This document shows positions 60,911-64,000 of a DNA stretch of 64,000 nucleotides, in pieces. The DNA lies in contig VFZC01000006.1 of NCBI GenBank assembly GCA_016871355.1, positions 1-64,000 on the forward strand, read 5' to 3'. The stretch is from Actinomycetota bacterium. Its GTDB lineage: Bacteria; Actinomycetota; Acidimicrobiia; Acidimicrobiales; Ilumatobacteraceae. The notes under the pieces were generated by a model, which did no database searches, was not told where the DNA came from, and saw only the letters and a program-made list of their open reading frames with translations. The position numbers were made by a program, and so were the translations under genes. Numbering within the stretch: the first letter of the stretch is position 1; each line of letters opens with the position of its first letter.

Positions 60911-61904
60911 GGGAATCCTCCGCGGGGAGATCGAACGAGAATGTCGACGCTGCTCGAACGAGCGTGCGCTCGACGTCGATGACGAGTGGTCCGGACGACT
61001 CGACGCGCACCGTGACCACGCCATCGGGGCTCACGGCCCGATCGCGTTCGCCGTCGAAAGCGAGAATGGTGCGACCGCGCAAGGTGATCGACTCACCTTC
61101 GACGAGTGGACGAACTTCGGCCACGTCGATCGTGGTGAACGATCCCGGGGCGAGCGGAACACGCACCCGCCGTCCGCCGGCGCCCAGGCGCACGAACACG
61201 CCACCGGACTCCCAGCGATCGATCGGATGAATTCGACCAGCGATCGACGACAGGCCGGTGCTAGCCGGAGTTGCGACCGCGGCCACGACCGCAGTGATGG
61301 TGCTCGGGTCGCGAACGGCGCGGGCACCGATGAAGTCGGCGTCGATGAAAGCCAAATCGACCAGAGCGACGTCGTCGACCGATGAGTCGCGGTCGTCCAC
61401 GCGCACGACGATCTTCTTCGAACGGCGAGCCACCTCGGCCACCGACACGACGCCGGCGGCGATGAGGCCCGCCGCCGCTCCAGCCGACGTGCCGTCGACG
61501 GCAACGGGATACACATTGTTGGTGCCGGTGGAGATGGCGATGAGCGGAGCATCGGGCCAACCCAGTGCGATGTCACGCGAGGTGCCGTCACCACCCAGAG
61601 CGATCACCGCTCCCGCCTGCTCTTTCCAGAAGCGCCGGGCCGCACCGATCGTGTCGTAACGCGACCCTGTGACGGGCTCGTCGACGATCTCGACCGGAGT
61701 ATCGAGTCCGTCGGCGGCGCGTCGACCCAAATGATGCGTGTCGGGAGCGATCAGGATGCGCTCGGCACCCGCTTCAGCCGCGGCCACGATCGCTCGCCGC
61801 ACGATGCCGACCTTGGTGACATCGCTCGTGTGCGTCGCCGGCGTCACGAGACGCCGGATGTCCTTTCCCGCGTTGGGGTTGACGATGATGCCGACGGTCG
61901 ACAC
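60900..61904 (-). CDS. AcoX-like ATP-NAD-kinase-family protein
   Basis: From GTG at 61904 the protein is 334 residues. The N-terminus STVGIIVNPNAGKDIRRLV and then VGIVRRAIVAAAEAGAERILIAPD match AcoX of acetoin-dehydrogenase operons; the kinase core has IALGGDGTSRDIALGWPDAPLIAISTGTNNVYP (GGDG and STGTNN near 105-130) as in the NAD-kinase/diacylglycerol-kinase superfamily. The role of AcoX is unknown; it is not needed for complex activity in some hosts. It starts seven bases after the E1beta stop and overlaps E2 by 11 bases. Its presence argues that the complex is acetoin dehydrogenase-like rather than pyruvate dehydrogenase. Confidence 0.82.
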   Translation of the reverse strand: MSTVGIIVNPNAGKDIRRLVTPATHTSDVTKVGIVRRAIVAAAEAGAERILIAPDTHHLGRRAADGLDTPVEIVDEPVTGSRYDTIGAARRFWKEQAGAVIALGGDGTSRDIALGWPDAPLIAISTGTNNVYPVAVDGTSAGAAAGLIAAGVVSVAEVARRSKKIVVRVDDRDSSVDDVALVDLAFIDADFIGARAVRDPSTITAVVAAVATPASTGLSSIAGRIHPIDRWESGGVFVRLGAGGRRVRVPLAPGSFTTIDVAEVRPLVEGESITLRGRTILAFDGERDRAVSPDGVVTVRVESSGPLVIDVERTLVRAASTFSFDLPAEDSHGH

Positions 61905-61911
61905 GTGTCGT

Positions 61912-62913
61912 TCAGGCTCCGACCGGTGTCCGGAAGAGAACGCTGCGGATTCCGGCTTCGATGCGCGCGGCATCGGGGATGTAGTGCTGCTCGAGAGCCG
62001 GTGAGAAAGGCACGGGTGAGAACGGAGCCGCGATGCGGCCGACCGGAGCATCGAGATAGTCGAACGCGTGCTCCTGGATCTGCGCGGCCACTTCGGCGCC
62101 CAGTCCTCCGAAGCGCACCGCTTCGTGCACCACGACCACACGATTGGTCTTCTTGGCCGACGCCACGATCGTGTCGATGTCGAGCGGCTGCAGTGTGCGC
62201 GGATCGATGACCTCGCACTGGATTCCTTCACCGGCCAACTTCTCGGCCGCGGCAGTTACTTCGTGGACCATGCGTCCCCACGCCACGATCGTCACGTCGT
62301 TGCCGGAGCGCACCACATTGGCCACGCCGAGCGGCACGATGTAACGCTCTTCGGGCACCGGACCCTGGATGCCGAGCAGACGCTTGTGCTTGATCATCAC
62401 GGTCGGGTTGTCTTCGCGAATGCAGGCCGCCATGAGACCCTTCATGTCGTAGGGCGTGGCGGGATGGACGACCTTGAGGCCGGGGATGTGGCAGAGCAGA
62501 GCTTCGAGTGACTGACTGTGCTGTGCGGCGGCCGAGAGTCCACCACCACCAGCAGTGGTGATCGTGAGTGGAATACGGGCCTCGCCGCCGAACATGTACT
62601 TCAACTTCGCGGCCTGGTTGACGATCTGGTCCATGGCCACGCACATGAAGTCCATGAACATCAAGTCGACGATGGGACGCAAGCCGGTGACGGCCGCGCC
62701 GACGCCCAGACCGATGATCGCCTGTTCGCTGATGGGAGTGTCGACCACGCGCTCGACACCGAACTTGGCCTGCAGGCCGCCGAACGTGCCGAACACGCCA
62801 CCGAAGGCGCCGATGTCTTCGCCGGCGCAGAACACGTTCGGGTCGTCTTCCAATGCCTGACTGACGGCCTCGTTGAAGGCCATCACGTACGGGAGTTTGC
62901 GCTCGTCGCTCAT
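61912..62913 (-). CDS. 2-oxoacid/acetoin dehydrogenase E1 beta subunit
   Basis: From ATG at 62913 the protein is 333 residues, normal for an E1 beta. Motifs: FNEAVSQALEDDPNVFCAGEDIGAFGG (E of the ThDP-activating Glu), VVDTPISEQAIIGLGVGAAVTGLRPIVDLMF (His/Glu face), GGEARIPLTITTAGGGG with the AAQHSQSLEALL strand, and the C-terminal transketolase part VIDPRTLQPLDIDTIV and VVVHEAVRFGGLGAEVAA. It works as an alpha2beta2 heterotetramer with E1 alpha. Its ATG overlaps the E1 alpha stop (TGATG). Substrate: acetoin or a 2-oxoacid; the operon context favours acetoin. Confidence 0.94.
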   Translation of the reverse strand: MSDERKLPYVMAFNEAVSQALEDDPNVFCAGEDIGAFGGVFGTFGGLQAKFGVERVVDTPISEQAIIGLGVGAAVTGLRPIVDLMFMDFMCVAMDQIVNQAAKLKYMFGGEARIPLTITTAGGGGLSAAAQHSQSLEALLCHIPGLKVVHPATPYDMKGLMAACIREDNPTVMIKHKRLLGIQGPVPEERYIVPLGVANVVRSGNDVTIVAWGRMVHEVTAAAEKLAGEGIQCEVIDPRTLQPLDIDTIVASAKKTNRVVVVHEAVRFGGLGAEVAAQIQEHAFDYLDAPVGRIAAPFSPVPFSPALEQHYIPDAARIEAGIRSVLFRTPVGA

Positions 62914-63893
62914 CAGTTGCCTCCATTGGCCGAGTAGACGTCGACCAGCACTTGATCGGACGTGGGCAGTGGGCTGTCTTCGGCGAACTTGATCGCCACC
63001 TCGATGTCGTTGCGCAGTTCGGCCCAGATGTCGTCGAACTGTTGACGCGTTGCGACCTTGTTCTCGATCATGCGGTCTTCGAGGGTGAAGATCGGATCGC
63101 GTTCCTTCCACTGCGCGACCTCGTCGTCGGAGCGGTACTTCAGGCCGAGGTTCTGCACACCGTGGTGGTTGTAGAAGCGGTAGGTCTTGGCTTCGATCAG
63201 CGACGGTCCGCCACCGGCTCGCGCCTTGGCCACGGCTTCGAGGGCCGCTTCGTGCACCGCGATCACGTCCATGCCGTCGACGATCACGCCCGGCATGCCG
63301 TAACCGGCCGCGCGGTCGACGATGTCGGTGATCGCCATGGTCTTGTCACGCGGAGTGAACTCGCCGTACTCGTTGTTCTCGCAGGCGAACACGATGGGCA
63401 GGTGCAGTGCGCAGGCCATGTTGGCAGCTTCGTGGAACGCGCCGATGTTGGTGGCGCCGTCACCGAAGAACGCCACCGCCACTTGGCCGCGACCGCGGTA
63501 CTTGTTGGCGAAGGCCGCGCCCACTGCGATGGGGGAGCCCGCACCCACGATGCCGTTGGCGCCGAGCATGCCGAGCGAGAGGTCGGAGATGTGCATCGAA
63601 CCGCCCTTGCCCTTGCAATAGCCGGTCGACTTGCCCATCAGTTCGGCCATCATTCGGTTGAAGTCGCCACCCTTGGCCACCAAGTGACCGTGACCGCGGT
63701 GGGTCGACGTGATGTGGTCGTCGTCGTTGAGCGCACCGCAGATTCCGGAGGCCACGGCCTCTTCGCCCACGTACAAGTGGAGAAAGCCCGGCAGTTTGGC
63801 GGCTTCGGCCAGACGACCGGCTGCTTCTTCGAACAGGCGGATGCGAACCATGCGCCGGTGCAGGTCGAACTGAACGGCGGGTGTGATGCTCAT
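62913..63893 (-). CDS. 2-oxoacid/acetoin dehydrogenase E1 alpha subunit
   Basis: A 326-residue ThDP-binding subunit. Motifs: MVRIRLFEEAAGRLAEAAKLPGFLHLYVGEEAVASGI (N-terminal, two pieces), STHRGHGHLVAKG (His for the reaction), GKGGSMHI, and the ThDP/Mg motif FFGDGATNIGAFHEAANMACALHLPIVFACENNEYG (about 145-180). The YGMPGVIVDGMDV segment is close to the GIPG-x-x-VDGND of AcoA/PdhA. TAGGAGCC just before ATG is a good ribosome-binding site. It starts seven bases after the stop of a gene reaching the window edge, in the same transcription unit. Confidence 0.94.
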   Translation of the reverse strand: MSITPAVQFDLHRRMVRIRLFEEAAGRLAEAAKLPGFLHLYVGEEAVASGICGALNDDDHITSTHRGHGHLVAKGGDFNRMMAELMGKSTGYCKGKGGSMHISDLSLGMLGANGIVGAGSPIAVGAAFANKYRGRGQVAVAFFGDGATNIGAFHEAANMACALHLPIVFACENNEYGEFTPRDKTMAITDIVDRAAGYGMPGVIVDGMDVIAVHEAALEAVAKARAGGGPSLIEAKTYRFYNHHGVQNLGLKYRSDDEVAQWKERDPIFTLEDRMIENKVATRQQFDDIWAELRNDIEVAIKFAEDSPLPTSDQVLVDVYSANGGN

Positions 63894-63900
63894 GAGGCTC

Positions 63901-64000
63901 CTAGGCGTCGAGGCCGCGCGCCCAGCGGAGCGAGCGACGCAGCAATTCGTAGTAGGCGGGCTTCTCCCACGAGCACCGTTCGATGCGCGGGTAGTAGTCG
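63901..64000 (-). CDS. C-terminus of an unrecognised protein (partial)
   Basis: On the minus strand a frame is open from the window edge to TAG at 63901-63903 and reads 32 residues, including YYPRIERCSWEKPAYYELL and RRSLRWARGLDA at the end. It uses the same codon style as the neighbours and ends seven bases before the E1 alpha ATG, so it is probably a real upstream member of the acetoin-dehydrogenase-like operon. I do not recognise the family; a faint resemblance of the last 15 residues to ThuA-like proteins is too weak to use. Confidence 0.45.
   Translation of the reverse strand, partial: DYYPRIERCSWEKPAYYELLRRSLRWARGLDA

Overview
This window is a dense, high-GC (roughly mid-60s % by eye) bacterial chromosome segment with many GTG starts, very short intergenic gaps and no mobile elements, CRISPR arrays or rRNA. 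The gene set (CarD, FtsK, homodimeric AceE-like E1, eukaryote-type NADP isocitrate dehydrogenase, LLM-class flavin enzyme, SGNH-type acyltransferase-3 proteins, an acyl-reductase/HAD-IB fusion, leaderless-type TANNNT promoters) points to Actinomycetota. My best guess is an aquatic or soil Acidimicrobiia (Ilumatobacter-like) genome; the class is an inference, not proven.

Layout. 1-9 kb: end of an epimerase-like gene, aldo/keto reductase, DUF3089 lipoprotein, EamA exporter, alkyl-sulfatase-like metallo-hydrolase, icd, a quinone-oxidoreductase-like MDR enzyme and an OafA-type acyltransferase. 9-15.9 kb: membrane molybdopterin oxidoreductase coupled to citrate synthase, a biotin-carboxylase-partner carboxyltransferase coupled to a LysR regulator, and a HAD-IB/PlsC fusion. 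15.9-23 kb: aconitase-nitroreductase-LLM operon divergent from a GntR/HutC regulator, then an AceE-like pyruvate dehydrogenase. 23-28 kb: cell-envelope genes (acyltransferase and two GT-C-like membrane proteins). 28-35.8 kb: crotonase, gltB-gltD, LysM lipoprotein. 35.8-42.6 kb: a four-gene, start/stop-overlapping lipid-type operon (acyl reductase/HAD, alcohol dehydrogenase, LarA-like protein, PlsC) facing a TetR gene across a perfect palindrome. 42.6-54.5 kb: housekeeping genes ddl, wHTH-dapA-rnj, ftsK, SMP-30, rimO-pgsA-cinA, tRNA-Arg(TCT), carD. 54.5-59.5 kb: a probable amine/aromatic catabolic group (glutamine-synthetase-like, SDR, VOC-like, beta-hydroxyacid dehydrogenase, Rieske oxygenase). 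59.5-64 kb: an acetoin-dehydrogenase-like operon (E1alpha, E1beta, AcoX-like kinase, E2) entered by the tail of an unrecognised gene.

How it fits together. Three TCA enzymes (gltA, acn, icd), two different 2-oxoacid dehydrogenase E1 systems and GOGAT lie within 64 kb, so the region is a hub for acetyl-CoA entry, the oxidative TCA branch and glutamate synthesis. The icd leader and the acn/gntR gap share the same 18-base arrangement GACAAGT-N4-NACAAGTG, which suggests common control. Many genes start 6-9 bases after a TANNNT hexamer, the geometry of leaderless promoters. Eight gene pairs are joined by the one-base overlap TGATG.

No stretch longer than 300 bases lacks a gene. The two largest gaps (11761-11977 and 14274-14480) are described as repeats and regulatory sites. 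I saw no T-tracted intrinsic terminator. Gene starts were trimmed from the ORF track wherever the longest ORF ran into a neighbouring gene.
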